Made by a program: the position numbers and the translations under genes. From a virus: DNA of 28,640 nucleotides. The notes beneath the pieces are model-generated. The model ran no database searches. It saw nothing but the letters and a program-made list of their open reading frames with translations, and was not told the origin of the DNA. Below, piece by piece: positions 19,072-28,515 of this stretch (within the stretch, counting starts at the first letter, position 1; the number at the start of each line of letters is the position of its first letter). The stretch is from positions 1-28,640 of the IMG/VR virus record IMGVR_UViG_3300030329_000135, one strand, 5' to 3'.

Positions 19072-19731
19072 TTATTTATTGTTAATATAATACGCTGCTC
19101 TTTGTGATGCAGTCATTTTAGCTAAATCTACTTTACTATTTGATTTAGTTTTTGTTTCAGGATTGTGAGTAAAACCCTCAGCTCCTGGTGTTTCTTCCAT
19201 TTCTGATAACTTAGTTTTTAAGTGTTCTACTTCTTCTACTAAGCTAGTAACCATATCTTTAGACATTTCTACTTTTTCTTCTTCAGAAATTTCTTCTTCA
19301 ACTGTTTCTTCAGTTTCTTCTGACATTTCCTCTTTATAAATCTTCTTTTCTAATTCATCAACTCTTTTAGCTAATTCATTAAAAGATTGTTTTAAGTCCA
19401 TATCTTCAACTTCTTCTTGCATTTCTTCTTTATCCTCATCTTCAGCCTCTACTTCCTCAGCTTCTTTTTCTTCGCCCATATCTAAAATTTTACCATTGTC
19501 ATCAATAGTAAGTTCAGCTCCATCTTCCATAGTATATGATCCTGCTGCTAAAGGACTTGCCTCGCCATCATCATTTACTACAAAAACTTCAGAGCCAATC
19601 ATAAATTGCTCATCTTCGGTAGCTACAACTCTGCCATCATCTAATATCATCTCAGCATACATTTTAACTTCCTTAGATTCTTTATTATCAATAGACAATA
19701 AAGTTTTGATTTTTTCTAATGTGTCTTTCAT
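19072..19731 (-). CDS. Acidic scaffold-like capsid assembly protein
   Basis: The first 80 residues of this 219-residue protein form beta structure (YAEMILDDGRVVATEDEQF, VFVVNDDGEASPLAAGSYTM). An extremely acidic stretch of Glu and Asp (about 85-110) and predicted coiled coils follow (LKQSFNELAKRVDELEKKIY; VTSLVEEVEHLKTKLSEMEE). The last residues, KMTASQRAAYYINN, form a basic/aromatic helix that could bind the capsid protein. This layout and its position between protease and capsid genes are those of a scaffolding protein removed by the protease during maturation. The ATG follows the 18-base leader repeat (19742-19759). Confidence 0.72.
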   Translation of the reverse strand: MKDTLEKIKTLLSIDNKESKEVKMYAEMILDDGRVVATEDEQFMIGSEVFVVNDDGEASPLAAGSYTMEDGAELTIDDNGKILDMGEEKEAEEVEAEDEDKEEMQEEVEDMDLKQSFNELAKRVDELEKKIYKEEMSEETEETVEEEISEEEKVEMSKDMVTSLVEEVEHLKTKLSEMEETPGAEGFTHNPETKTKSNSKVDLAKMTASQRAAYYINNK

Positions 19732-19741
19732 TGTAATAGAT

Positions 19742-19759
19742 TTTTATAAGTATATATAA
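19742..19759 (-). repeat. 18-base leader repeat, copy 2 (before the scaffold-like gene)
   Basis: TTATATATACTTATAAAA on the minus strand, identical to the copy at 17229-17246, about 10 bases before the scaffold ATG at 19731. The following ATCTATTACAATG shares CTATTACAATG with the leader of the protease gene starting at 20802. Confidence 0.6.
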
Positions 19760-19782
19760 TTAATTTAATATTGTTTACAGGA

Positions 19783-20802
19783 CTACCTTTTTACAGTACC
19801 CCTTTTTATAGCTGAACATATTTTAGCAGCAGATTTTTCTCCATACTTTTTTTTCATATCAGCGATACATTGTTTCCAGGGATATTTAGCTAACGCCCTT
19901 TTCGTAATGTATTCTTTCATTAGCTCAAATTGATCTTTCTCATCTTGAGCTATAATCATTCTAATTCTATCTAACAAATCTTCATCACTTAGTCTATCTT
20001 CTTTTGTATATCTTTTTTTCTTTTTCTTTTTCTTACCCATTTCAGTAGCTTGTGAATGATCTGTACAAGCCATATATCTAATTACTCCCTCTACTTCGTG
20101 TTCGTGATAACCCTCACAGTTTTTAAATAGTTTAGCGTACATTTCAGCTTCTTCTATAGTAGCAAATAAAGGCTCTCCATCTAAAGCTCCTACAACAGCT
20201 ATTTTACTTTCTATATCTTGATACTTTTTCTTTTTCTTAAAGTCGTGCATAGTAGCCTCTATTAGTTTGTCTGTAAAGTAACCCTCTATGCTAAATCCTC
20301 TTACTTCTTTATTCTTTACTTTTTCCCAAACTTCCTCATTGTTAATTTTCATTTTTACAAACCATGTACCGATTGGCATTTTATTAAAACCATATTGAGA
20401 TGATTTATCAAATTTATCATCTTCCTTAATCCAACTCTCTACAACGCTTAAACCATCAATTGGTACTTTGTGTTCATAGGTAGCGTTATTGTTGTTTAAA
20501 CTGCTCATAAATAGCTCCTGAGCTTGTTTAATAGTTTCTTTACTAAAGTAAACTACATATTCCTCATCTAACTCTTGGTCATATCTAGGTATCTCTTTGT
20601 CTGGAATCAGTACTGCACCTACTAAAGTCTTTTTTTCTTCATCTAATTTTGCTAAGGATAGGAAATTGTCTTTATTGAAGAATACCCAGTTTTCCTCTAT
20701 TGCAGGAAATTCAACAAGGCTTATAGCTTCAACGCCAAATCTTTCAGATTCTTCATCTATGATTAGTTCTACTAATCTTCTTTTTAATTTTTTTTCTGCC
20801 AT
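19783..20802 (-). CDS. XkdF-like prohead protease
   Basis: This 339-residue protein begins RRLVELIIDEESERFGVEAI and has the XkdF-type serine protease layout. LVGAVLIPDKEIPRYD (60-75) leads to the putative catalytic His in YEHKV (H111), VVESWI (120-125) follows, and the putative Ser lies in VRGFSIEGYF (S171). After the protease domain come a lysine tract and two short extra segments: GYHEHEVEGVIRYMACTDH (231-249) and KYPWKQCIADMKKKYG...AAKICSAIK (306-333), which recur at the ends of phage proteases in this group. It should cleave scaffold and capsid N-termini during maturation. It precedes the scaffold-like gene and follows the tape measure, an order unlike that of lambda-type phages. Confidence 0.82.
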   Translation of the reverse strand: MAEKKLKRRLVELIIDEESERFGVEAISLVEFPAIEENWVFFNKDNFLSLAKLDEEKKTLVGAVLIPDKEIPRYDQELDEEYVVYFSKETIKQAQELFMSSLNNNNATYEHKVPIDGLSVVESWIKEDDKFDKSSQYGFNKMPIGTWFVKMKINNEEVWEKVKNKEVRGFSIEGYFTDKLIEATMHDFKKKKKYQDIESKIAVVGALDGEPLFATIEEAEMYAKLFKNCEGYHEHEVEGVIRYMACTDHSQATEMGKKKKKKKRYTKEDRLSDEDLLDRIRMIIAQDEKDQFELMKEYITKRALAKYPWKQCIADMKKKYGEKSAAKICSAIKRGTVKR

Positions 20803-20835
20803 TGTAATAGTATATATTAAAAGTTAATATTTTGT

Positions 20836-23100
20836 TTATAGGGTACTTTGTAAATCAAGTTCTGATTGTAAAGCCTGTGCGCCACTTACATCACTTTCTA
20901 CAACAAACGCTTGAATAGGGGGAGCATCTGATTCAACAGCTCCAAATGTAACTGATGGAACATCTCCTGTCATATCTCCACCAACTTCTGTAACAGTATC
21001 AGGCATACTATCATTACCACCACCGCTACCTCCTCCAGGTACTTTAGTCTTACTAATTTCTGCTAAGTTCTTAATACCTGTTGCTATAATTAAACCTGCT
21101 TGAGCAAAATTAAAAGGAAAAGGAACTTGAGCCATAGCCTTAGTTGCTCCCATATAAGTAGCCATAATAGTTTCAGCACTTGCAACAGCTTTAAAAGTAG
21201 CAGTACCCTCTTTAGCAAGATCCATACCCATTTGTAAAGTTTCTAATCCTGCTTGTCTTTCTAATTGTTTTTCTAATTCTTTTTCCTTTCTTATCTGAGC
21301 AATCCTATCTCTCATCATTTTAAATGCTTGTCTTTGCTCCCTTGTATTTATTTCGTTTATAGCATCAGCTTTTTCTTGTTCTAGTTTTTCAGTTGCCTCA
21401 GCATTACCCTGAGCTAACCCAATAAGTCTATCATACTTTTCTTCAGCTAATCTAATCTCTTTTTCTTTTGCTGTTTCAAAATGTAAAAATAACTCATCAT
21501 CTGCTTGTTGTTGAAGAACTGTTTTTGTTTCCCCTAAACTTTCTTCTATTTCTTCTATCTCTTGTGCATACTTTTCTTCTATCTCTTTTTTCTTTTCATT
21601 AGAATTGTTAATTATATTAAGTGAAGCCTCTGCACTTTGCTCAGAGGTTTCTAGTTGTGCTTGTGTTATATCATTATATACACCTGCTTCACTTTCTAAA
21701 TCTGTAGCTATTTTTTGTATATAATCCTCAAATTCTTTTTCTACCTTTTCTAAATCTTCAACAACAGCGTCAATAAAATAATCAGGTTCTGCAGAGTTTC
21801 TAATTGTTTTTATATTAGTAGCATTTTGCTGTTCAAATTCTTCTTGTAATTTTAGTAAATCCTCAAAAGATTTTATATTACTATCTTCAATTAATTTAAG
21901 AAATTGTCCTTGTGAATTTATAAGTCCAGAATATGTTTTCTCATTCTCAGCTATATAATCAAATCTGTAATTCATCATACCTTTTTCATTAGCTGTATCT
22001 CTAAATAGTTTTAAATCAGCTTTTACATTTTGTAAAATTTTCTTTTGCCTTTTTTCATCTTCTTTGTTCTTTTCTTCTATGTCTAATTTATATGCTTCTG
22101 TTTGTTCGTTTTGAGCCTTTATATTAGCCTTAGCATTTTTTACACTTGCATCAACCGCATCTAACTCCGCTTTCATTTGCTGTTTTTTCTGCTCTATAAG
22201 CTCTGCATTTGCTTCTTCTGCATTTTCAAATTGTGCATTTAAATCTCTATTTGCTTTTTTCTTTACTTTTATATCTTCATTCTGTAGGTCAATTAATTCC
22301 TGTAGCATTTTAGCCTCTTTCGCTAACTGTTCCTCTCTAGTCCTTGCAGCTTCTTTTTGTTGTGCTTCTCTTTCTCTTTCTAATGAATTTAGATTAGTTA
22401 ACTGCTCTGACCTTTGACCTGTAATCCTTTCATCTATTTCTGCTAATTTTGTCTTAGCATCTAACAAAGCAACCTGTAAATCTACATTATTTTTATTTCT
22501 TGATAGCTCTACTTCAGCTAAGAATAAACTCTCCTCTGCTATATCTCTTTCCCTTTGTAGTTGTTCCTCTAAAACTTTTCCTAATTCATAATTTGCATCT
22601 ATTCTTTGTTGAATACTTAAACTCTCATCATCTCTAATTTGTCGCATTAACTCAGCTTCCTTTTGATATTGTAGTTGCAATAAACCTAATTCAGCTTCTA
22701 ATAGTGTAACCTCTTTTCTTTGCTTTACTAAAGCATCTGACATATCTTCTGTTCCTGAAACAGCACTCATAGTTATTCCTACTAAATTTGCAATACCATC
22801 TACCACTGTAGCAATTACTTCAGCAACAGCAATTAAGATAGGCTCTAACGCTAAAAACATTTTATTCATAGCATCCATAAACTTCTGATTCTTTTGTAGC
22901 TGTTCTACTAACTTAGCAAATAAAGTTACTATCAACCCTATACCTGCTGCTTTCATAGCAGTACCCATAATCTTAAAGCCTTTACCTGCTAACTGTCCTG
23001 CTCCACCAATTCCTTTTAACCCCTCATCAACATTTTTTAAATCTTTTGCAGCTTTACCTGTTTTAACATTTAATTCTATATCTATTTTCTTTTTAGCCAT
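20836..23100 (-). CDS. Tail tape measure protein
   Basis: This is the second-largest gene (754 residues). It starts MAKKKIDIELNVKTGKAAKD and is dominated by long coiled-coil helices of Glu, Lys and Gln (about 125-620). Hydrophobic segments lie near the start (AAGIGLIVTLFAKLVEQL, LEPILIAVAEVIATVVDG) and near the end (VASAETIMATYMGATKAMAQ, FAQAGLIIATGIKNLAEI). The glycine-rich end GGGSGGGND and the final IQAFVVESDVSGAQALQ match Bacteroidetes tape measures in my memory. It sets tail length and is ejected into the host membrane. It follows the tail-tip-type genes and precedes the capsid genes, unlike lambda. Confidence 0.88.
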   Translation of the reverse strand: MAKKKIDIELNVKTGKAAKDLKNVDEGLKGIGGAGQLAGKGFKIMGTAMKAAGIGLIVTLFAKLVEQLQKNQKFMDAMNKMFLALEPILIAVAEVIATVVDGIANLVGITMSAVSGTEDMSDALVKQRKEVTLLEAELGLLQLQYQKEAELMRQIRDDESLSIQQRIDANYELGKVLEEQLQRERDIAEESLFLAEVELSRNKNNVDLQVALLDAKTKLAEIDERITGQRSEQLTNLNSLEREREAQQKEAARTREEQLAKEAKMLQELIDLQNEDIKVKKKANRDLNAQFENAEEANAELIEQKKQQMKAELDAVDASVKNAKANIKAQNEQTEAYKLDIEEKNKEDEKRQKKILQNVKADLKLFRDTANEKGMMNYRFDYIAENEKTYSGLINSQGQFLKLIEDSNIKSFEDLLKLQEEFEQQNATNIKTIRNSAEPDYFIDAVVEDLEKVEKEFEDYIQKIATDLESEAGVYNDITQAQLETSEQSAEASLNIINNSNEKKKEIEEKYAQEIEEIEESLGETKTVLQQQADDELFLHFETAKEKEIRLAEEKYDRLIGLAQGNAEATEKLEQEKADAINEINTREQRQAFKMMRDRIAQIRKEKELEKQLERQAGLETLQMGMDLAKEGTATFKAVASAETIMATYMGATKAMAQVPFPFNFAQAGLIIATGIKNLAEISKTKVPGGGSGGGNDSMPDTVTEVGGDMTGDVPSVTFGAVESDAPPIQAFVVESDVSGAQALQSELDLQSTL

Positions 23101-23258
23101 AATCTTTTAAATTGTTTTTTTAATTTATTAAAGTCTGTAGTATATTCTTCTTGTCCATAAACAAAATCAAATTCCTTTTCAGGTAGTTCGTGTTTAGTAA
23201 CTATTTTTAATACTCCTGGTATTATACCCCCTAATGTTTTAATATCTTTTAATTCCAT
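23082..23258 (-). CDS. Small hypothetical protein, 58 residues
   Basis: The product begins MELKDIKTLGGIIPGVLKIV and later has FDFVYGQEEYTTDFNKLKKQ before a basic end. It bridges the gap between the large tail gene (10-base overlap) and the tape measure gene (19-base overlap), so it is clearly coding in this tightly packed region. A protein of similar size precedes the tape measure in some related phages, as I recall, but I know no function. Confidence 0.7.
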   Translation of the reverse strand: MELKDIKTLGGIIPGVLKIVTKHELPEKEFDFVYGQEEYTTDFNKLKKQFKRLWLKRK

Positions 23259-26200
23259 TCTAATCTATTTATGTCTTGGAACAATATACCATCTCCATTT
23301 TGATATATTGCTAAATTCCTAAATTGTGAGCTGTCTTGTGGTATAGGCTGTAGTAATATCTTTACTTTAGCTACCCACCCTATTTGTTGCTCTCCTGATA
23401 CTTGTATTGTTGGAGTCCATAAGTCATTATTAAATGTTGTAAATCCTGCTGTGGGAGTAGGAAAGCCACTATCTGCATTAGACTTAGTTAATATACCACC
23501 TGCTGTTCCTATTGCTGAGTTTGTTCCTTGTATATTTTTTAATAAAGTTGTATAATTATAATAACCAACCTTGCTAACATTTGCAGGAGTATCTGTATCT
23601 ATTTGTACTGTTCCTATTAACTCTATTTCAATACTACCCATAGTGTTAGGGGGTATAGCTAAAGTTTTACGATCAATACCATTTACTAAAAAATTAGCAA
23701 CAGTATTATCATAAGTATTTGCATACATATAGAATGTGCTTGACTGTACTGAGCCATAACCTCTATTTAGTATTGTGTTTTCAGTAGAGCCAATTACAGG
23801 CATAGGTAAAGGTATTTGGTTGTTACCAAAACCAATAGATTCAACATTACTAAAACCCACTACTGCATCAGTATTTCCTGTATCTTGTGGATTTGTAGGA
23901 TTATTTAAATTATGATAACAAGTACCAACCCCTGTAGTATTATTTGTTTGTTCAAAAGTCCAGGAACTATCTATATCTTCACAACAAGCATTTGTTACAG
24001 TTACTGAGCCACCTGTTGGATTTTCAGGATCAACAAATGTTATTGTTCCATTCTCATTAAATTCATAAGGCATTACATCACATTCATAAGCTAGTTTAGA
24101 TATTACTTTAATCAGCTTGACTTTAGTAGTTTCTTTACCACCTACAACATAATTGTCTATACTCAAAACTCTCCATAATGTATTTTTTATATAAATAGTA
24201 TCAGCAAAATTAAAATCAAATATATCTTGCTCATTTAAATTTAAATTGCACTCCATTATCCTTGCTTCATCACTATATATCTCATTTATATAACTTGCCC
24301 AATAATCATAATAAAATCCGTGCAAACTTACTGTATTCCCAAATACAGGCGTTGTATATCCTGTAGAGAAAAATGGATTATAGTAATCCCAACTTACAAT
24401 CTTTGTGGAAGATGTTATTGCAGTTAAAGAATCTAAATTATATTGAGTACATAAAGGAAAGGTGTTACCTGTGCTATAAGCCTCAGTATTACCAAGTGTG
24501 GTTAATACTCCTGAGTATATTCTAAAGTCATAAGCAACATCTAATCCATCAGTTCCTGATATTGATATAGGAGTACCGCTATAATAAAATAACTTAGGTT
24601 TACCACCATCAATAGGTTTTCTTGTTTGATCGTTTTCCTGTATTTCAAATATACTTGCTACAGCTACTTGTGATTCTGTTCCATTACCTCCCATTAATCC
24701 ATTAGCTATAAAGGGAGAGTATATACTAAAATTAGTAAAGTCTTTTTGAGCAAAATCATTTCTATTAAAATTTAATCTACTACCCCAAACAGCGTTCCAT
24801 TTTTTTATGTAGCTATTATTAAAATAATCCTTATCCTCTAAGTCAGTAAATTTTAATTGCTTACTTTGTATCTCATTAGTAGATTTAACTACTTGCTCTT
24901 TAGATATATCTAGTTTATCTGTCCAATATCTTGTTACACCTGTATCTATAAAGTCCTGATAAGGCTCTACTAATAGCATTTTAGGGTTGTCTTTATCTAC
25001 CTGTACTATTAAGTTAAATCTATTTACCAAGTCTTTTACAAAGTCAGCTTGTGTTATATCAGGCATATTCTCCGCCATTACAATCTCAGCATTTACATTA
25101 CCATTGGTATAAGCTGATTCTCCTAAATTTAAACTCTGTATACTTGCTGAATTTAAAGTAGATGTAGCGGTATTTGCTCCTACTATATCATAGCTATTTA
25201 CAAAAAATTGAAATTGCCAGGTTTGACTAACTCCAACAGGGAGTAGTGTATTATAAGTATATTGGTAGTTGTTTTGAGTAGCTATCTGTGAATCATAGTC
25301 TTGGTTTACTATTGTAAAATATTGATCCTGCGACTCCCATCTTGAGGATATATTCCAAGTATCTATAGTATTACCACCTGAGTCTTGGGTAGCAAAACTT
25401 ATATCCATTGTTATAGATATATACATATAATCAGTAGGTAAAACATTAGGAGTATCAGGGTTATAGGTAATTGTAAAAGTATTATCTGTTCCTGTACTCC
25501 ACAGTCCACTTGGATCATATACAACTGTATTCCAATTAGGAGCATCTAAGTAATATCCTCCTGCATCATTAGATACTATATCTTGTGAATTACAAGTATA
25601 TCTAAAATCACCAAATACTTTAGTTCTTACCTTTGAAAATTGAGGAGATAAAGTCATAAATAATCTACTAAACCATTGAGTATCTGTAACAGGAGTTCCT
25701 GCTGTATCATCTAATCCAAAAAAACTACTCTTAATACTATACCCTGCCTTTTGAATTATCATATATAGTAGCTTCTGTATTCTTATTGCAGGTTTTAAAT
25801 CTCCTACTCTTACAGCTCCTAACATACTTAAAGTGTCATTAAAAGTTGTAGATTCACTTGTAATCGCTTCTATAGTGTTAGGAGAGAAAAACATAGCCTC
25901 AGAGGTAGGCATTTGGGTGTGTCCATAATCTATAACAGGATACATTACATCATTAGTAGTAGTTGATTCTACTGTGGTTAGTCCTGTAGTCCAACTTGTA
26001 ACTACATTTTGTGCTGTGTTAAAATGATCTAACTGTCTATCTACTACGCCATCAGCATTTATAAATGTATCTCTTAATTTTTTATTCTTAATATCAGCAA
26101 AGAAATTAGCAGTATCTCCAAATACCACAACCTCATAAATTCTTGCATTTAAATAAATTGCTTTAAGTTGTATATATCCCTCTAATTGAGGAATGGTATC

Positions 26201-26473
26201 TACTAATATTACCGCCTTAAATTTAGTCTTAGTATTATAAACCAAAGTGTCTAAATTAACATCAAACCAATTCTCAAAAAATGTATTGTTTCTATTAGTG
26301 AATGGGAGTTTTATTTTTTGACTAAAATTAGACTTTCTTTGATCAGGCTCTTTTATGTCTAACCAATTATAGTTGATTCTAATATTAGGAACTTTATCTA
26401 AGTCTAATTCAAAAGCGGTATCAGTTGTTGCTCCTGATGTATCTTTTCTATATACTACTAATCTCGTGTCCAT
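23249..26473 (-). CDS. Large tail/baseplate-type protein, 1074 residues
   Basis: The largest gene starts MDTRLVVYRKDTSGATTDTA. Near its N-terminus are a strand-rich block with the pattern KSNFSQKIKLPFTNRNNTFF (48-67) and a later LEGYIQLKAIYLNARIYEVV, which I recognise from Bacteroidetes phage tail-tip or baseplate proteins. The rest is beta-rich with many Asn, Thr, Tyr and Ser. A short Cys pair (NACCEDIDSSWTFEQ) lies about two thirds along. There is no signal peptide. It shares one base with the gene upstream and ends just before the small gene next to the tape measure. Tail-tip placement is inference from the pattern and position. Confidence 0.65.
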   Translation of the reverse strand: MDTRLVVYRKDTSGATTDTAFELDLDKVPNIRINYNWLDIKEPDQRKSNFSQKIKLPFTNRNNTFFENWFDVNLDTLVYNTKTKFKAVILVDTIPQLEGYIQLKAIYLNARIYEVVVFGDTANFFADIKNKKLRDTFINADGVVDRQLDHFNTAQNVVTSWTTGLTTVESTTTNDVMYPVIDYGHTQMPTSEAMFFSPNTIEAITSESTTFNDTLSMLGAVRVGDLKPAIRIQKLLYMIIQKAGYSIKSSFFGLDDTAGTPVTDTQWFSRLFMTLSPQFSKVRTKVFGDFRYTCNSQDIVSNDAGGYYLDAPNWNTVVYDPSGLWSTGTDNTFTITYNPDTPNVLPTDYMYISITMDISFATQDSGGNTIDTWNISSRWESQDQYFTIVNQDYDSQIATQNNYQYTYNTLLPVGVSQTWQFQFFVNSYDIVGANTATSTLNSASIQSLNLGESAYTNGNVNAEIVMAENMPDITQADFVKDLVNRFNLIVQVDKDNPKMLLVEPYQDFIDTGVTRYWTDKLDISKEQVVKSTNEIQSKQLKFTDLEDKDYFNNSYIKKWNAVWGSRLNFNRNDFAQKDFTNFSIYSPFIANGLMGGNGTESQVAVASIFEIQENDQTRKPIDGGKPKLFYYSGTPISISGTDGLDVAYDFRIYSGVLTTLGNTEAYSTGNTFPLCTQYNLDSLTAITSSTKIVSWDYYNPFFSTGYTTPVFGNTVSLHGFYYDYWASYINEIYSDEARIMECNLNLNEQDIFDFNFADTIYIKNTLWRVLSIDNYVVGGKETTKVKLIKVISKLAYECDVMPYEFNENGTITFVDPENPTGGSVTVTNACCEDIDSSWTFEQTNNTTGVGTCYHNLNNPTNPQDTGNTDAVVGFSNVESIGFGNNQIPLPMPVIGSTENTILNRGYGSVQSSTFYMYANTYDNTVANFLVNGIDRKTLAIPPNTMGSIEIELIGTVQIDTDTPANVSKVGYYNYTTLLKNIQGTNSAIGTAGGILTKSNADSGFPTPTAGFTTFNNDLWTPTIQVSGEQQIGWVAKVKILLQPIPQDSSQFRNLAIYQNGDGILFQDINRLEWN

Positions 26474-27900
26474 TAGCTATTTGTTCTTACTTTATTAGCG
26501 TATTCTAAATTAACTGTATATTGTATTTTGATCTTGTTATTTACACTTGTTTTTTTAGTGTATTTTTTATCTGTTATTACTACAGGATATACCACATTAT
26601 CATCTGCTAATATTTGTACATTAGTAGATGTAAATAGTTCTTCTAACCAAACCCCCTCATCAGGATTAAGCCAATCACTATTTATAGTTAGTTTTCTTGT
26701 AGCTTCAGTATATAAAGTCTTTTTACCTCTATCCCAATTATTGTAAGTAAATGTAGCACTATCCCAAGTACCAGGAACGCTACCTGCATCACTTCTTGTT
26801 ATGTCTACGCTTTCTGTTGATTTGCCTCTAAAGTTCATATAATCCCAAGCTCCTAATCTATTACGCCAAGCAAGTCTAACATTATCATATCTTGTACAAC
26901 TTTGATGTCTATCATCCACACCTGTTCTTGTAGCCCCATATCTATAGAAATAATATTTATCTGTTTCTTGGTTTCCTGAGCCATCTGCTCCATAGATAAC
27001 ATAATACGCCCAATCTGCAAATTCACTAGGTTGATTGTCAGGCTCATCTACTTGATTTTCTAAGTTAGCTGTACCGCAACCAAAATATAACAAACTATTT
27101 TTAACATCATCAGCGGTAGCTTTACCACCACTACCTGTATCATTAGTAAAGTATTTAGTTGATCCTATTTGCCCTCCTGCGCTATTGTAATATTCAATAG
27201 CCATCTTTACTAAAGCATCTCCATCAGTAACCAATCCTTTATTTATAAAAGCTATTGTTAGCTCATCTACATTATCTGCTGCTGTGCTACTACCTCTAAC
27301 AAATTGAACTCTCGGAGCATTAGTTAAAAACTTCTTTGTAGCTCCACTAGGTATATAGTTTGTTAAAGGATTGTTACTACTAGATGGACTTGTTATAATG
27401 TAATCTAACCCACCTACATTTGTTCCTGTATCTGTATAAGGAGTAGATGCAGGAATAGAGTATATTATTGTATTAGCTAAGGTTAATGTTTCTTCAGGAG
27501 CAGCGGTAGCAGATGAAGCCTTTTCATAACCACCTACTAATTTAACACCTACTACTTGGCTTGTATTTTGTGAATAAGAATTACTTGTATCTGATATGCC
27601 TATAGAATGAATACTACCTGCTATTGCTTCTTGATTTCCTACATTTTTTTCCTGTGTTTCTAAATAGCTTCTAACTATTTTATGAACATCTACTATTCCT
27701 ACATCTGCACTATTTTTATGTATTTTTATTTTAGCTCTTTCTACCCAAGTAGAAGCATCTGTTGTACTAATATATACTTGTGCTATATATCTAAATTTAT
27801 CTGCATTATATATAGCAGGGCTATCTTCTTTTAATACAAACACCATAGGGCTATTTGCTCCTGCTAATTGATTTGGTTTCTGTTCTATTGTATACGCCAT
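26473..27900 (-). CDS. Tail protein, possibly distal-tail type, 475 residues
   Basis: The product starts MAYTIEQKPNQLAGANSPMV with strands KFRYIAQVYISTTDASTWVE and VHKIVRSYLETQEKN. The second half has VRLAWRNRLGAWDYMNFRGK and LNPDEGVWLEELFTSTNVQI, then KKTSVNNKIKIQYTVNLEYA. The 'R..W.N+.G..DY..F' motif followed by an antiparallel strand domain is one I recall from Bacteroidetes phage tail-tip proteins, where it is thought to adapt the tail to its tip. It shares one base with the 1074-residue gene and lies four bases after the gp10-like gene. The specific role is inferred. Confidence 0.65.
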   Translation of the reverse strand: MAYTIEQKPNQLAGANSPMVFVLKEDSPAIYNADKFRYIAQVYISTTDASTWVERAKIKIHKNSADVGIVDVHKIVRSYLETQEKNVGNQEAIAGSIHSIGISDTSNSYSQNTSQVVGVKLVGGYEKASSATAAPEETLTLANTIIYSIPASTPYTDTGTNVGGLDYIITSPSSSNNPLTNYIPSGATKKFLTNAPRVQFVRGSSTAADNVDELTIAFINKGLVTDGDALVKMAIEYYNSAGGQIGSTKYFTNDTGSGGKATADDVKNSLLYFGCGTANLENQVDEPDNQPSEFADWAYYVIYGADGSGNQETDKYYFYRYGATRTGVDDRHQSCTRYDNVRLAWRNRLGAWDYMNFRGKSTESVDITRSDAGSVPGTWDSATFTYNNWDRGKKTLYTEATRKLTINSDWLNPDEGVWLEELFTSTNVQILADDNVVYPVVITDKKYTKKTSVNNKIKIQYTVNLEYANKVRTNS

Positions 27901-27903
27901 TTC

Positions 27904-28515
27904 TTAAAAGTTTAAATCTTCTTCTTTTATTTTTATTGTATTTGGTAATTTACCCACTAACTTCTCTAAGTCTAATCTAAAGGCTTCTGTAAGTTCGTTA
28001 GGAAGCGTTCTAAGGGCTTTATTCACAGGCTTACTATAAAACATTGTCCTTTCTAATCCACGCCTTTTTATACTATATCCTATTCCCCAAGCAGCACTAT
28101 TTATATTGCTATCCCCTAAACTAACAGGCTTGTTCTTAATCCAACCTTTAATAGCATTAACCATATCTCCTCCAGGATTAGCATATTTAAATTTAAAAGG
28201 ACTTGCTCCCCCTCTTGCATTTCCACTACCTTTAAAACCACCCACGCCAACAACACCTTGATCGACAAACTCCCAATAATCACTTGCTCTACCAAACTCA
28301 AAGCCAAAAGTAATTGTACTACTTGAGCTTTTCATTTTGTAGTGATAATCATTAAACAAAGTATTTGCCTGTGTTCTTTTGCTCTTTTGATTTAATATCT
28401 TTCTACCCTCTTTAATAACATTAGAACCAAAACTTGTTAAGGCTTTCTCTAAGTGTTTAACTTCTCCTCTTACATATTTACCATCAGGACTCCTTAATTT
28501 TAATCTTACAGCCAT
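27904..28515 (-). CDS. HK97 gp10-like neck/tail-completion protein
   Basis: The 203-residue protein begins MAVRLKLRSPDGKYVRGEVK and has a helix (HLEKALTSFGSNVIKEGRKI). The segment SSSTITFGFEFGRASDYWEF is followed by VDQGVVGVGGFKGSGNARGG, which matches the 'Y..FVE.G..G' pattern of the HK97 gp10 family. A helical end includes RLDLEKLVGKLP. Members act at the head-tail junction as the first tail protein. It shares one base with the truncated upstream gene (TAATG), and the tail genes follow directly. The fold call is good; the exact role is not certain. Confidence 0.72.
   Translation of the reverse strand: MAVRLKLRSPDGKYVRGEVKHLEKALTSFGSNVIKEGRKILNQKSKRTQANTLFNDYHYKMKSSSSTITFGFEFGRASDYWEFVDQGVVGVGGFKGSGNARGGASPFKFKYANPGGDMVNAIKGWIKNKPVSLGDSNINSAAWGIGYSIKRRGLERTMFYSKPVNKALRTLPNELTEAFRLDLEKLVGKLPNTIKIKEEDLNF

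Noticed and set aside
19783-20070. Lysine-codon A-rich tracts near the end of the protease gene as a frameshift site
   Set aside because: The reading frame and the conserved C-terminal segment (KYPWKQCIAD) continue normally after the tracts, so no shift is needed.
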